Part shown: piece by piece, positions 7,691-15,873 of the stretch
How the letters are laid out: each line of letters begins with the position of its first letter
How positions within the stretch are numbered: position 1 is the first letter of the stretch
Source of the DNA: Anammoximicrobium sp032229885
Lineage (GTDB): Bacteria > Planctomycetota > Planctomycetia > Pirellulales > Pirellulaceae
Reading direction: 5' to 3'
DNA length: 17,782 nt
NCBI GenBank assembly: GCA_032229885.1
Contig: JAVYAJ010000028.1
Coordinates: 1 to 17,782 of the forward strand
The notes under the pieces: generated by a model
Databases searched by the model: none
The model's input: the letters and a program-made list of their open reading frames with translations, nothing else
What the model was told of the DNA's origin: nothing
Made by a program: the position numbers and the translations under genes

Positions 7691-9907
7691 ATGACAGACG
7701 GCCCGTTCCATCCCGCCTTTGACCGCGCCTTGAACCAAGTCGCGATCCCCGCGTCACTGGCGGCGCGTCTCCGGGCGATTGCGTCGCTGGACGACGTCGA
7801 GCTGGATTTTCGTCTGGGCGCCGTCGAGCTTCCCCCGCGGCTGGTGGACCGTCTGTGCGAGGTCGTGACGGACACGCGGCTGGACGATCGGCTGCAGGGC
7901 GTCGAGCCGCCGACGGGCGTCTTGCCGCGACTGCGCAACATCCCTCGTTTGCGGCGCCGCTCGCCCTGGCGACAAGGGGTGCTGGCGGCCAGTTTGACGA
8001 TCCTGATCGGGGCGGGCATCGGCGCGCTGCTGGGCAGCGTCGCCGATTCGTTTCGCGCGATCGAGCCGCCGTCCGCGACGTGGATCGTGGTCGACGGCGG
8101 TCCGTTGGACATCTACTGTCCGAGCGAGCCTGCGGTGGCGATCGTGCCCGCCGCCTCGGACGACGCTCGGCAGGCGGCGGGCGTCTGGAGCGACGAGACG
8201 ATGCGGTTGTTGACGACGTTCGATCGGCCATCGCTCGGGCCTGCGGGCCAATTGGCACAGGATTTGGGAAAGGCTTGGAATCCGTGGGACAACTGGCTGT
8301 TGGCGCGGTGGGGCGTGCTGGGGTATGCCCCGGCGGCACACGAGGCATTGCCTGAGCTGGCTGTTTGGACGCCGCCAGCCGCACAGGGCATGCCCGCCCC
8401 GCTGACGCGGGGTTACGACCGCGAGTTTCTGTACAGCCGCGGCGTCCAGCCGCCGATGCTGACGGCATTCGATCCGTCGGCGGTCCGTGTGGACGTCCCG
8501 CTGGCAACCAGCACGGCCAGCGTGGACCGCGTTCGCCAGTTCGCCGCCACGCAGCGCCCGCCACCGGCCGATTCGATCCAGGTCGAAGACTTTGTGGCCG
8601 CGGTCCAGGGACCCGTCGAAGCGGTCGCCGACCCTGGCCGGCTCACGATCCGCACGGCAGGCGGGCCATCGATCTTCAATCCGTCGAACGCCAAGTTGCT
8701 GCAAATCAGCGTTCAAGCGGGACGTTGTGCGGCCGTGCCGGCGCATCTCGTGTTGGCGATCGACACGTCGGCCGGCATGGCCCACGACGGCGCTTTGGAC
8801 TGGGTTCGCGGCGCCGTGGCGGCGGCCACGGCGCAGATGGGGCCGCACGACAGGTTGTCGGTGATCCTGTTTGGCCGCGAGGCGACCGAGGTTGTTCGCG
8901 AAGTGCGGCGCGAGGATCGTTCGGAATTGACTCAACTGGCCGCCATGCTCGAACATGTCCGCGGCGACGGGGGCGCAAACCTGGGCGCCGCTTTGCAGCA
9001 GGGGCTCGCGCTGGCGATCGAAGCCCGGGCCGCGCGCGATCTGCCCAGTCGTCTGGTGCTCGTGACGGCCAGCGAGCCCGCATTGCTCGATGGCGACGCC
9101 CGACACGTCCGGCAGATGTTCGCCGAGGCGGCCAAACGCGACGTTCGCGTGGCCATCTGCGAATTGGCGCGCGGCGAGGCGTCCGACGAAGCATCCGCGG
9201 CAGCCTGGGCGGATCTGGCGAGCGGTACGCCTTGCACGGTTCAGCCCGTCCGCGGGACCGACGCGTTGCGTTGGGCGCTGATCGAGGCTTGGACGGCGGA
9301 TGCGGCGGTGGCGGCTGTCCAGATCGCGGTGCGCGTCGACTTCAATCCGCGGGCGGTGGCGGCGTATCGCGTGGTCGGACAGGAATCGGTGTCTTTCGGC
9401 GGCTTGCTGACGTGCGCGGCCGAGTCTTCGTTGCGGGCCGGCCAGTCGGGAACGGCCCTGTTCGAGACTTGGCTGTACGCCAACGACGAAGACGACGTGG
9501 CGACGGTTCGCGTTCAGTGGGTCGATCCGGCAACGGGAGAAACGAGGAACACGAGTCCGCAACGGGTCAGTCGCCTGCAATTCGCGACGGCCTTCGAAGG
9601 CGCCGCCCTGTCGTTGCAAGCCGCCACGATAGCCGCCGAGGCGGCGGAGGTACTAAAGCAGGCTTACACGTTTCGGCTGATTGCGCCGGACCGATATGCC
9701 TACGAACCCAAGCCGGCGAGTCTCGAGCATGTGCGCGCTCGGGCGCGAGCGGCGAACGCGATTTTGACGGATCAGCCGCAATTCCGGCAGTTTGTCACGC
9801 TGATCGAGACGCTGGTCGATCAAGCGGGCGAGCGGTCTGTCGCCGCGTCGCGTTCGGGAACGCGTGGAATAACTGGCGATCAATGGCGAGAATACGGACT
9901 GAAATGA
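7691..9907 (+). CDS. Single-pass membrane VWA protein, YfbK-like, with N-terminal triple repeat; possible sigma-factor partner
   Basis: This 738-aa protein begins with three related repeats (residues 10-30, 38-58, 64-84) of the form D-x-R-x-L-x-x-V-x-x-P, then a spaced Leu and RL. A basic patch and one membrane helix (about 97-119) follow, putting the repeats in the cytoplasm and the rest outside. Residues about 240-350 resemble the VWA N-terminal domain of YfbK-type proteins. The VWA fold covers about 350-530 (DTSAGM, D358). Residues about 540-680 resemble the YfbK C-terminal domain (VDFNPRAVAAYRVVGQES). The metal site is eroded: G362, A429 and A460-S461 sit where Ser, Thr and Asp are usual. 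Forty-six bp after the sigma factor, it may act as its anti-sigma or sensor; that is inference. No strong Shine-Dalgarno sequence is seen before the ATG. Confidence 0.88.
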   Translation: MTDGPFHPAFDRALNQVAIPASLAARLRAIASLDDVELDFRLGAVELPPRLVDRLCEVVTDTRLDDRLQGVEPPTGVLPRLRNIPRLRRRSPWRQGVLAASLTILIGAGIGALLGSVADSFRAIEPPSATWIVVDGGPLDIYCPSEPAVAIVPAASDDARQAAGVWSDETMRLLTTFDRPSLGPAGQLAQDLGKAWNPWDNWLLARWGVLGYAPAAHEALPELAVWTPPAAQGMPAPLTRGYDREFLYSRGVQPPMLTAFDPSAVRVDVPLATSTASVDRVRQFAATQRPPPADSIQVEDFVAAVQGPVEAVADPGRLTIRTAGGPSIFNPSNAKLLQISVQAGRCAAVPAHLVLAIDTSAGMAHDGALDWVRGAVAAATAQMGPHDRLSVILFGREATEVVREVRREDRSELTQLAAMLEHVRGDGGANLGAALQQGLALAIEARAARDLPSRLVLVTASEPALLDGDARHVRQMFAEAAKRDVRVAICELARGEASDEASAAAWADLASGTPCTVQPVRGTDALRWALIEAWTADAAVAAVQIAVRVDFNPRAVAAYRVVGQESVSFGGLLTCAAESSLRAGQSGTALFETWLYANDEDDVATVRVQWVDPATGETRNTSPQRVSRLQFATAFEGAALSLQAATIAAEAAEVLKQAYTFRLIAPDRYAYEPKPASLEHVRARARAANAILTDQPQFRQFVTLIETLVDQAGERSVAASRSGTRGITGDQWREYGLK

Positions 9908-10312
9908 ATCGGCCGCCGGGCGCGGTTCTGCTTGCCGCGAGGGCGCTCGGGCGACGGACCGGAAAATTTTGGCCGCGAACCGGCGGCAGGTCATCTGTTC
10001 GAGGTTCGCCGTTCCGGGTACGTTAGAAATCGGCGCAGGACGGCGCGCAGGTTCGTCGTTCCGTCAACCCGCGGTCCGATACGAGCCGGGCTGGTCGGAG
10101 AGAACGCGAGAGACGCTGTTCCGCGCCCGTCTTTTCAGCGCCGACGGTCACGCGATTGGTCGGCGTCCTCGACGCACGGCGAGACTCCGAATGACAGCCG
10201 CAAAATACGGCTGCAAAGTGTCGTCGTGCCGCGGCGAGCTGGGCGATCCGCGGCGCGGCTTCGCGCGGCGCGATGGTTGGCGGACGAAGACAACCGAGGT
10301 TGGGAGTTGGCA
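9908..10312. other. Intergenic region between the VWA and large TPR genes (405 bp)
   Basis: No gene is supported. A 40-codon frame (9904-10026) starts at an ATGA overlap with the VWA stop but is Arg-rich and featureless. The frame of the downstream gene is also open back to a TTG at 9932, yet that would put 127 Arg-rich residues before a signal peptide. GGGAG (about 10302-10306) is a fair ribosome site for the ATG at 10313. I see no clear terminator or promoter. Confidence 0.55.
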
Positions 10313-13300
10313 ATGAGTGAGCGGCGGATTGGCGCGGATTGGTTTCGACTGGCGCACCGGGGCTGGGGCGCCGCGTGTCTGGTCGCTTGGGCCTTCGTGT
10401 GGAACGCGCCCGCGGATGTCCGAGGCGGCGAGCCCGCGCGACAATTCCTGCAGGGACTGCGCGATCGCGGTTACTACGATACGGCTGTCGATTACCTGAA
10501 CATGATGCGGACCAGCAAGCTGGCGCCCGCCGAGTTGCGCGAGACGCTGCAGTACGACTTGGGCTCGACGCTGATCGAAGCCTCGCGGACGCAGCGCGAC
10601 ATCGGCTTGCGGGAAAAGCAGCTTGACGAAGCTCGCGCGTCGCTCGATCGCTTTGTCCGCCAGTTTCCGGACCATCCGCTGGTCACCTCGGCCAACAACC
10701 GGTTGGGCAACCTGCTCGTCGAACGCGCACGAATCTCGATGGAACTGGCCAAGCGCCCCAAAGCCGACAAGGCGGCGCTGCTGGAAAGCGCCCGGAAGCA
10801 ATACGAAGGCGCGTTCAACGTGTTCGATCGTTCGCAGGTTGATCTCAAGGAGCGTTTGGCGAAGATCCGGGTCGTGGATCCCAAGGACAGCAAGGGCATC
10901 GAAGCGCGGGACCAACTGCGGGCGGACTACTTGCAAGTCCAGCTTTTGACGGCCGCGGCTCGCGAAGAGATGGCCGAGACATTGACCAAGGATTCGGCCG
11001 AGTTCACCAAGACGCTGACCGCGGCCGCGACGCTGTACGGCGAAGTGTACGACAAGTACCGAACCCGGTTGGCCGGGTTGTACGCCCGGATGTACCAAGG
11101 GCGTTGCCAGCAGAAAATCGGCAAGACGAAAGAGGCGCTGACGATCTTCACGGAATTGCTCGAACAGCCCGATAATCCCGAAGAATTTCGCACGTTGAAA
11201 CTAAAGACGTTTCAGTTGGCCGCCGAGGCGTGGCTGGCGAGCGAGCCGCCGCGGTATGCCGAAGCGGTCAAGGCGCTGCAGCCCTGGATCGAAGGCGCTC
11301 GGCCGAACGAAGAGCGCCGGCCGGAGTGGCTGGAATTGCGATTGGCGCTGGCCCAATCCCAGTGGGGCAACGCCGAAGCCACGCGCAAGGCCAAGGCCGG
11401 CGATCCCCAGATCAAACGTTTGGAGACCGACGCGCGGCGGCACGCGTTGTTCGTCTCGCGGCAACCCAGCGAATGGCAGGCCAAGGCTCGCGAGTTGGTC
11501 GCCAAATTCGGCGGTCCGGCCATCGCGGCCGAAGCCGGCAAGAAAGATCCCAAGACGTTCAACGAGGCCAAGGATGCCGGACGCGAGGCCTTGGAGAATC
11601 TACAGGCCGCAAATCTGATCCTGCAGACGTACCCCAAGCGGATCGCGGACGAAAGCGACGCCAAGACCAAAGAGGACTTGCAGAAGCAACTGGCCGAAGC
11701 CCAAACGACCACCAAGTCGGCCGTCCAAGACGCCCTGGGGTACTATCGCAAGGCGTTGGCGCTGGCCGATGCAAAGACCTCGATCGACGATCTGAACATC
11801 GTGCGATATTTCCTCTGCTTCCTGAACTTCTCGGCGAACGAGTTCTACGACGCGGGCTTGTTGGGCGAATTCGTCGCGCGTCGGTATCCGGCCAGTTCCG
11901 GCGCGCGACAGTGCGCCAAGATCGCCATGGCCGCGTACTTGAAGCTGTACGTCGAGAGTCCGGGCGACAAAGCGTTCGAGTCGCGACGGCTGACGGGCAT
12001 CGCCAACTATATCGCCGAGAAATGGCCGGACCAACCGGAAGCGATCGACGCGTTGAACACGCTGGTTCCGCTGATGATCAAAGCCGGCAAACTGAACGAG
12101 GCCGAACGATATCTGGCCGAGATCCCCGTCGACTCGCCGAAACGGGGCGAAGCCGAGATCAAGACTGGGCAGGCGATGTGGAATGAATACCTGCTGGGAA
12201 TGCAGGACGTTCGCAAATGGGAAAGCGGCGAGGAGCCAAAGCCCGAAAACGTGGATCTGGCCGCCAAGAAAGCCTCGCTCGAGGAAATCAAGGGCCGGGC
12301 GCAGAAGATCCTCGAGGACGGCGTGACCCGCATGAAGGCCAGTGGCAAGGTGGACGAGTCGGCCGTCACGGCGGCCTTGTCGCTGGCCCAGATTTACGTG
12401 GACACCGGGCAGGTGGGCAAGGCCGTCGCAACTTTGGAAGACCCCCAGTTGGGGCCGCTGACGCTGGTTACGGCGAACAATCCGGCGACGCAACGACCGG
12501 GATTCGCCGGCGAAACGTACAAATCCGCGCTGCGCGCCTATATCTCGTCGCTGGCCGGCGCCAAAGACGCGACCGCGATCATCGCCAAGGCCAACCAGAT
12601 CATGACGGCGATGAAAGAGGCGATTCCCGCGGATCAACTGATTGCCATTTACGTCAGCCTGGCTCGCGATCTCGAACAGCAGATGAAGCTGGCCGAGCCC
12701 GAGGCCAAGCGAGCGCTGTCTAAGGGCTTCGAGACATTTCTCGTTCAGATCCGCGGCGCGACCACCGAGTTCAGCGTGTTGAACTGGGTTGCCGAGACAT
12801 TCTCGGGAATCGCCGCCGGATTCGACTCGACGGCGCAGGGCAAACCCGTGTTGACCGCCGAGACTAAGAAGTACTACGAAGAGTCGCTGGCCACGTACCA
12901 GACGATTTTGGACAAGGTCAAATTCGAGGACCCGAAGCTGAAAACGCAAATCCTGCTTCGGCAGGCGAACGCCTACCGGCATCTGTTCCAGTTCAGCAAG
13001 GCGCAGGACCTGTATGGCAACGTCCTCAAAGAAAACAACGCCATGCTGAACATCCAGGTCGAGGCGGCCAAGCTGTACCAGGACTGGGCGGCGTTGGCCA
13101 AGGACGACGACAAAGCCACGCTGTATCTGCGAGCCATGGCCGGCGCGGTCAAGGATCCGGCGACGGGCAAGAACACCATTTGGGGCTGGGGGCGGCTGTT
13201 CCAGGTTGCGGCTCGGTATCCTAATTTCCGGGACGTGTTCCACGAGGCGCGCTACAACCTGGCGCTGTGCCGATTCAACCTGTCCCGCGTCAAGAAAGCG

Positions 13301-13576
13301 AAGAGCGAACAGCAAGAGCAATTGTCTCGAGCCAAAGACGCGATCCTCCAGACGCAACAGTTGTATGGTTCCGGCCCCGAGTGGGAGGCGTGGCGAGCGC
13401 GCAACGACTCGCTGATGCGCGAAATCCAGAAAGGGCTGGGCGAGAAACCCGTCGGCTTGCCCGAGCTCAAGATTGCCGGCGCACAGACGACGGACGGCGG
13501 GCCAGAGCCGGCCGCTGCGTCAGTCAAACCGGCGCCATCGGCGCCGCCGCCGCTGAAGATCGATCCGGCATCGTGA
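10313..13576 (+). CDS. Large secreted helical-repeat (TPR-type) protein
   Basis: This 1087-aa protein probably works as a periplasmic scaffold. A signal peptide is plausible (hydrophobic core about 17-32, cleavage after APA at 34). The rest is almost wholly charged amphipathic helix pairs with TPR-type spacing, such as KTKEALTIFTELLEQP, RYAEAVKALQPWIEGA, YEESLATYQTILDKV (about 853-867) and FSKAQDLYGNVLKENN. Residues 1045-1087 are a loose Pro/Ala-rich tail. The ATG is chosen because it follows GGGAG at about 6 nt and opens directly into the signal peptide. It is first in a same-strand run with a second TPR protein, an ExbB-type and two ExbD-type genes, which suggests it is a partner or load of that motor. 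Codons and composition match the neighbours. Individual repeat boundaries were not counted. Confidence 0.85.
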   Translation: MSERRIGADWFRLAHRGWGAACLVAWAFVWNAPADVRGGEPARQFLQGLRDRGYYDTAVDYLNMMRTSKLAPAELRETLQYDLGSTLIEASRTQRDIGLREKQLDEARASLDRFVRQFPDHPLVTSANNRLGNLLVERARISMELAKRPKADKAALLESARKQYEGAFNVFDRSQVDLKERLAKIRVVDPKDSKGIEARDQLRADYLQVQLLTAAAREEMAETLTKDSAEFTKTLTAAATLYGEVYDKYRTRLAGLYARMYQGRCQQKIGKTKEALTIFTELLEQPDNPEEFRTLKLKTFQLAAEAWLASEPPRYAEAVKALQPWIEGARPNEERRPEWLELRLALAQSQWGNAEATRKAKAGDPQIKRLETDARRHALFVSRQPSEWQAKARELVAKFGGPAIAAEAGKKDPKTFNEAKDAGREALENLQAANLILQTYPKRIADESDAKTKEDLQKQLAEAQTTTKSAVQDALGYYRKALALADAKTSIDDLNIVRYFLCFLNFSANEFYDAGLLGEFVARRYPASSGARQCAKIAMAAYLKLYVESPGDKAFESRRLTGIANYIAEKWPDQPEAIDALNTLVPLMIKAGKLNEAERYLAEIPVDSPKRGEAEIKTGQAMWNEYLLGMQDVRKWESGEEPKPENVDLAAKKASLEEIKGRAQKILEDGVTRMKASGKVDESAVTAALSLAQIYVDTGQVGKAVATLEDPQLGPLTLVTANNPATQRPGFAGETYKSALRAYISSLAGAKDATAIIAKANQIMTAMKEAIPADQLIAIYVSLARDLEQQMKLAEPEAKRALSKGFETFLVQIRGATTEFSVLNWVAETFSGIAAGFDSTAQGKPVLTAETKKYYEESLATYQTILDKVKFEDPKLKTQILLRQANAYRHLFQFSKAQDLYGNVLKENNAMLNIQVEAAKLYQDWAALAKDDDKATLYLRAMAGAVKDPATGKNTIWGWGRLFQVAARYPNFRDVFHEARYNLALCRFNLSRVKKAKSEQQEQLSRAKDAILQTQQLYGSGPEWEAWRARNDSLMREIQKGLGEKPVGLPELKIAGAQTTDGGPEPAAASVKPAPSAPPPLKIDPAS

Positions 13577-13580
13577 CGAG

Positions 13581-13614
13581 AGACCCGCGTCGCGACACAA
13601 GACCCGCGTCGCGA
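13581..13614 (+). repeat. 15-bp direct repeat after the large TPR gene
   Basis: AGACCCGCGTCGCGA occurs at 13581-13595 and again at 13600-13614, a 19-bp period, starting 4 bp after the stop codon. Two copies only. It has no dyad symmetry good enough to call a terminator. Confidence 0.8.
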
Positions 13615-13774
13615 GGAAAGCCCAGCGGTGTGCGCCACGTGACGGGTGCGGCGCCGCCGAACGGAGCGCGTGCGAGCCTGTTCCACTCGCTTGCGCAACC
13701 TGCAACCACAACACGAGACCTGAACGCCAAGTCCGAACACGAAGCTGAAATACAGAGCCCAAAGATGAACGTAC

Positions 13775-13779
13775 AGGAG
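13775..13779 (+). promoter_or_regulatory. Ribosome-binding site deciding the start of the 344-aa TPR gene
   Basis: AGGAG lies 9 nt before the ATG at 13789. Another in-frame ATG at 13765 is only 24 nt upstream and has no comparable site. The open frame extends back to 13267 inside the preceding gene. The site and the clean signal peptide both favour 13789. Confidence 0.7.
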
Positions 13780-13788
13780 CATCGACCG

Positions 13789-14823
13789 ATGAAACGTTGT
13801 CTGGCCGTTTGGATTGTCCTGACGCTGCTTGTCGCCATGCCCGCGCTGGCCCAACAGGATACGATCACCAACCGAGGCGGCACGTCCATCCGCGGCACGA
13901 TCGTCGGCATCAGCCCGACGTCGGTGAAGATCGAAACCACCGGCACGACTCGGGACATCGAAGTCCGCGAGATCCAGCGGCTGTCGTTCGGCGACGAGCC
14001 GGGGGATCTGCGCAATGGCCGCGACCAGGCGATTGCCGGACAGTTCGAGAACGCCATCGAGTCGTTGCAAAAGATTAATCTCGCCGAGATTCAGGTTCCC
14101 GCCATCAAGCAGGACGTCGGGTATTACCTAGCCTATTGCAACGCCAAGCTAGCGCTGACCGCCGGCGGGGACAAGGCTGCGGCGATCGCCCAACTGCGCG
14201 AATTCATCGGGCAGAATCGCGACACGTACCATTTCTATCAGGGCGTCGAATTGCTCGGCGATCTGAACTTTGCCGATGGCAAGTACACCGAAGCGTCGAC
14301 GTTTTATGGCCTGCTGGGCAAGGCCGAATGGCCGGAATACAAGCTGCGCGCCGCCGTGCTTCAAGCGCGGGCGCAGGTGGCGGAGGGAAAGTACCCCGAG
14401 GCGCAGGCCGCGTATGAACAAGTTCTCGCGTCGTCGCTGAATACGGCGGACGCGGTCGAGCAAAAGATGGCGGCGACGGTCGGTCGGGCCGTGTGCCTGG
14501 CCGCCGCCGGCAAACCCGAGGAAGGCATCGCCATCGTCGAGGACATGATCAGCAAAAGCGATCCCAGCAATGTGACGCTGTTCGGGCGAGCGTACAATGC
14601 GTTGGGCGCCTGCTATCTAAAGGCGGGCAAACCTCAGGACGCCCTGATGGCCTATCTGCACACCGATGTGTTGTTCTTTGCGGACGGCGAGGCCCATGCC
14701 GAGGCCCTGTTCAATCTGGCCAAGCTGTGGGACCAAGCCAACAAGGCGGATCGGGCCGTCGAGGCGCGCAATACGTTGCAGAGCCGCTATCCCGGAAGCC
14801 GTTGGGCAGCAATGGCTCGGTGA
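13789..14823 (+). CDS. Secreted protein with N-terminal beta domain and TPR repeats
   Basis: This 344-aa protein has a textbook signal peptide: MKR, a hydrophobic core, and cleavage after ALA at residue 21. Residues 24-72 form a small beta-rich domain (RGTIVGISPTSVKIET followed by IEVREIQRLSFGDEP). Residues 73 to about 340 are TPR units, for example GRDQAIAGQFENAIESLQKI, KYPEAQAAYEQVL and GKPQDALMAYLHTD. It lies between the large TPR gene and the ExbB-type gene on the same strand, with 212 bp before and 156 bp after. The setting suggests a periplasmic part of the Exb-type motor, perhaps linking the 1087-aa protein to the channel. That role is inferred from position. No catalytic motif was seen. 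Confidence 0.87.
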   Translation: MKRCLAVWIVLTLLVAMPALAQQDTITNRGGTSIRGTIVGISPTSVKIETTGTTRDIEVREIQRLSFGDEPGDLRNGRDQAIAGQFENAIESLQKINLAEIQVPAIKQDVGYYLAYCNAKLALTAGGDKAAAIAQLREFIGQNRDTYHFYQGVELLGDLNFADGKYTEASTFYGLLGKAEWPEYKLRAAVLQARAQVAEGKYPEAQAAYEQVLASSLNTADAVEQKMAATVGRAVCLAAAGKPEEGIAIVEDMISKSDPSNVTLFGRAYNALGACYLKAGKPQDALMAYLHTDVLFFADGEAHAEALFNLAKLWDQANKADRAVEARNTLQSRYPGSRWAAMAR

Positions 14824-14886
14824 CCTGTCGACGAGCCGGCCTTTCCCGGCAGACCTCTGGCGCAGCGGCGCAGAGTGCTTTGCGTC

Positions 14887-14915
14887 TACACATCGTCCGT
14901 CGCGGATTGTATATT
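14887..14915 (+). promoter_or_regulatory. Weak candidate promoter before the ExbB-type gene
   Basis: TATATT (14910-14915, five of six to consensus) lies 17 bp after TACACA (14887-14892, four of six). Two small hairpins precede it (GCCGG/CCGGC at 14835-14839 and 14846-14850; CTCTG/CAGAG at 14855-14859 and 14871-14875). The gap may therefore be a place where transcription partly stops and restarts. Planctomycete promoters are poorly defined, so confidence is low. Confidence 0.25.
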
Positions 14916-14968
14916 GTTGGACTAAACACAGCCGATTTACCAGGCCCTGTTTCCCCAGCCAGTTACTC

Positions 14969-14974
14969 GGGAGG
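14969..14974 (+). promoter_or_regulatory. Strong ribosome-binding site of the ExbB-type gene
   Basis: GGGAGG ends 5 nt before the ATG at 14980. It is the best Shine-Dalgarno match in the window, which suggests the channel subunit is made in larger amounts than its neighbours. Confidence 0.75.
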
Positions 14975-14979
14975 ATTCC

Positions 14980-15783
14980 ATGCGAGAAGGCGTGCTCAAC
15001 AGCTATCGAGCCAGCGTCGTATTTTGGTTGATGATCTTGTTGATGGTCGGCGTTGTCGCCACGGACTGGGCGCTGGCGCCCGCTCCGGCGGTGGCGGCTG
15101 ATGACGTGGCGGTCGACGACGTCGACGACGAAGCGGCAGCCATGCAAGAGAGCTATTTGGTCTGGTTTTACAAGGCGCTCGGACTCCGCTACACCGTGAT
15201 CTTTCTGGCGATCTCGTTTTCCTTGGTCGCTTTTTTCGTGATGAACCTATTGGTCAGCCGACGCGACAGCATCTGTCCTCTGCATCTGGTGGAATCGTTC
15301 GAGGCGCAGTTGAACGAGAAGCAGTACCAGGAGGCCTACGAGTTGGCCAAGGCCGACGAATCGCTGTTGGGTCAAGTACTGGCTTCGGGGTTGGCCAAAC
15401 TATCCACGGGCTATGACAGCGCGCTCGCGGCGATGCAGGAGACGGGACAAGAAGAAACGCTTAAGCTAGACCAGCGTCTGAGCGTTCTGGCGCTGATCGG
15501 CACGGTCGCCCCGATGTTCGGGCTGCTGGGAACGGTCGATGGGATGGTCGCCTCGTTCCAGGTGATCGCCCGCAGCAGCACGACCCCGAAGCCATCCGAA
15601 TTGGCCCAAGGTATTTCTATGGCGTTGGTGACGACACTGGTCGGCCTGTGGTTGGCGATCCCGGCCATTCTCGCGTTTAACCTGCTGAAGAACCGGCAGG
15701 CCAAGCTGATGCTCGAGGCCGGCATCATCGGCGAGAGCTTGATGAAGCGATTCCAGGGCGTCGGAGTGGGGTCGAAGACTTGA
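14980..15783 (+). CDS. MotA/TolQ/ExbB-family proton-channel subunit
   Basis: This 267-aa inner-membrane protein should form the channel ring that uses ion flow to power periplasmic work. Residues 13-40 look like an extra N-terminal signal peptide (cleavage near AVAA), followed by an acidic strip (41-51, seven Asp or Glu). The family's three membrane helices follow: about 71-92, 168-193 and 207-236. Family motifs are IGTVAPMFGLLGTVDGM (173-189) in the second and ALVTTLVGLWLAIPAI (215-230) in the third, with Thr175 and Thr218/219 near the known channel threonines. The cytoplasmic loop is about 95-167. Two ExbD-type genes follow. The family is certain. ExbB, TolQ or a planctomycete-specific relative cannot be told apart here, so no symbol is given. 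Confidence 0.93.
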   Translation: MREGVLNSYRASVVFWLMILLMVGVVATDWALAPAPAVAADDVAVDDVDDEAAAMQESYLVWFYKALGLRYTVIFLAISFSLVAFFVMNLLVSRRDSICPLHLVESFEAQLNEKQYQEAYELAKADESLLGQVLASGLAKLSTGYDSALAAMQETGQEETLKLDQRLSVLALIGTVAPMFGLLGTVDGMVASFQVIARSSTTPKPSELAQGISMALVTTLVGLWLAIPAILAFNLLKNRQAKLMLEAGIIGESLMKRFQGVGVGSKT

Positions 15784-15809
15784 GATCGCGTGCTCTGGTC
15801 CGCTGAACG

Positions 15810-15829
15810 CGGCGCCGTCTGCGGCGCCG
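15810..15829 (+). repeat. Perfect GC-rich hairpin between ExbB-type and first ExbD-type gene
   Basis: CGGCGCCG, loop TCTG, CGGCGCCG: an 8-bp all-GC stem with a 4-nt loop, 26 bp after the ExbB-type stop and 44 bp before the next ATG. No T-run follows, so it is not a standard terminator. Each arm is itself palindromic. A role in mRNA processing or stability that sets the channel-to-rod ratio is possible. Confidence 0.6.
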
Positions 15830-15873
15830 ACCGGCCCGAACCTCGCCTATTCCAATTCGGGGGATGACCGCCG

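Noticed and set aside
7290..9619. Long minus-strand frames (424 and 621 codons) opposite the sigma factor and VWA genes
   Set aside because: They overlap each other and two recognisable genes, and are low-complexity Arg/Pro/Ala sequence, as high-GC antisense frames usually are.
8365..10026. 553-codon plus-strand frame overlapping the VWA gene, with a 40-codon tail behind an ATGA overlap (9904-10026)
   Set aside because: The long part is a shadow. The tail alone has an ATGA overlap that could suggest coupling, but it is Arg-rich, has no domain and ends quickly.
10170..10215. Segment resembling a widespread intergenic repeat (reverse strand reads TGTCATTCGGAGTC)
   Set aside because: Only a short resemblance from memory, with no second copy or inverted partner in the window.
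9932..10312. 127-codon N-terminal extension of the large TPR protein from a TTG
   Set aside because: It would bury the signal peptide, is Arg-rich, and the ATG at 10313 has a fair ribosome site.
11600..13357. 585-codon minus-strand frame opposite the large TPR gene
   Set aside because: Antisense shadow of regularly spaced helical-repeat codons; no start context or domain.
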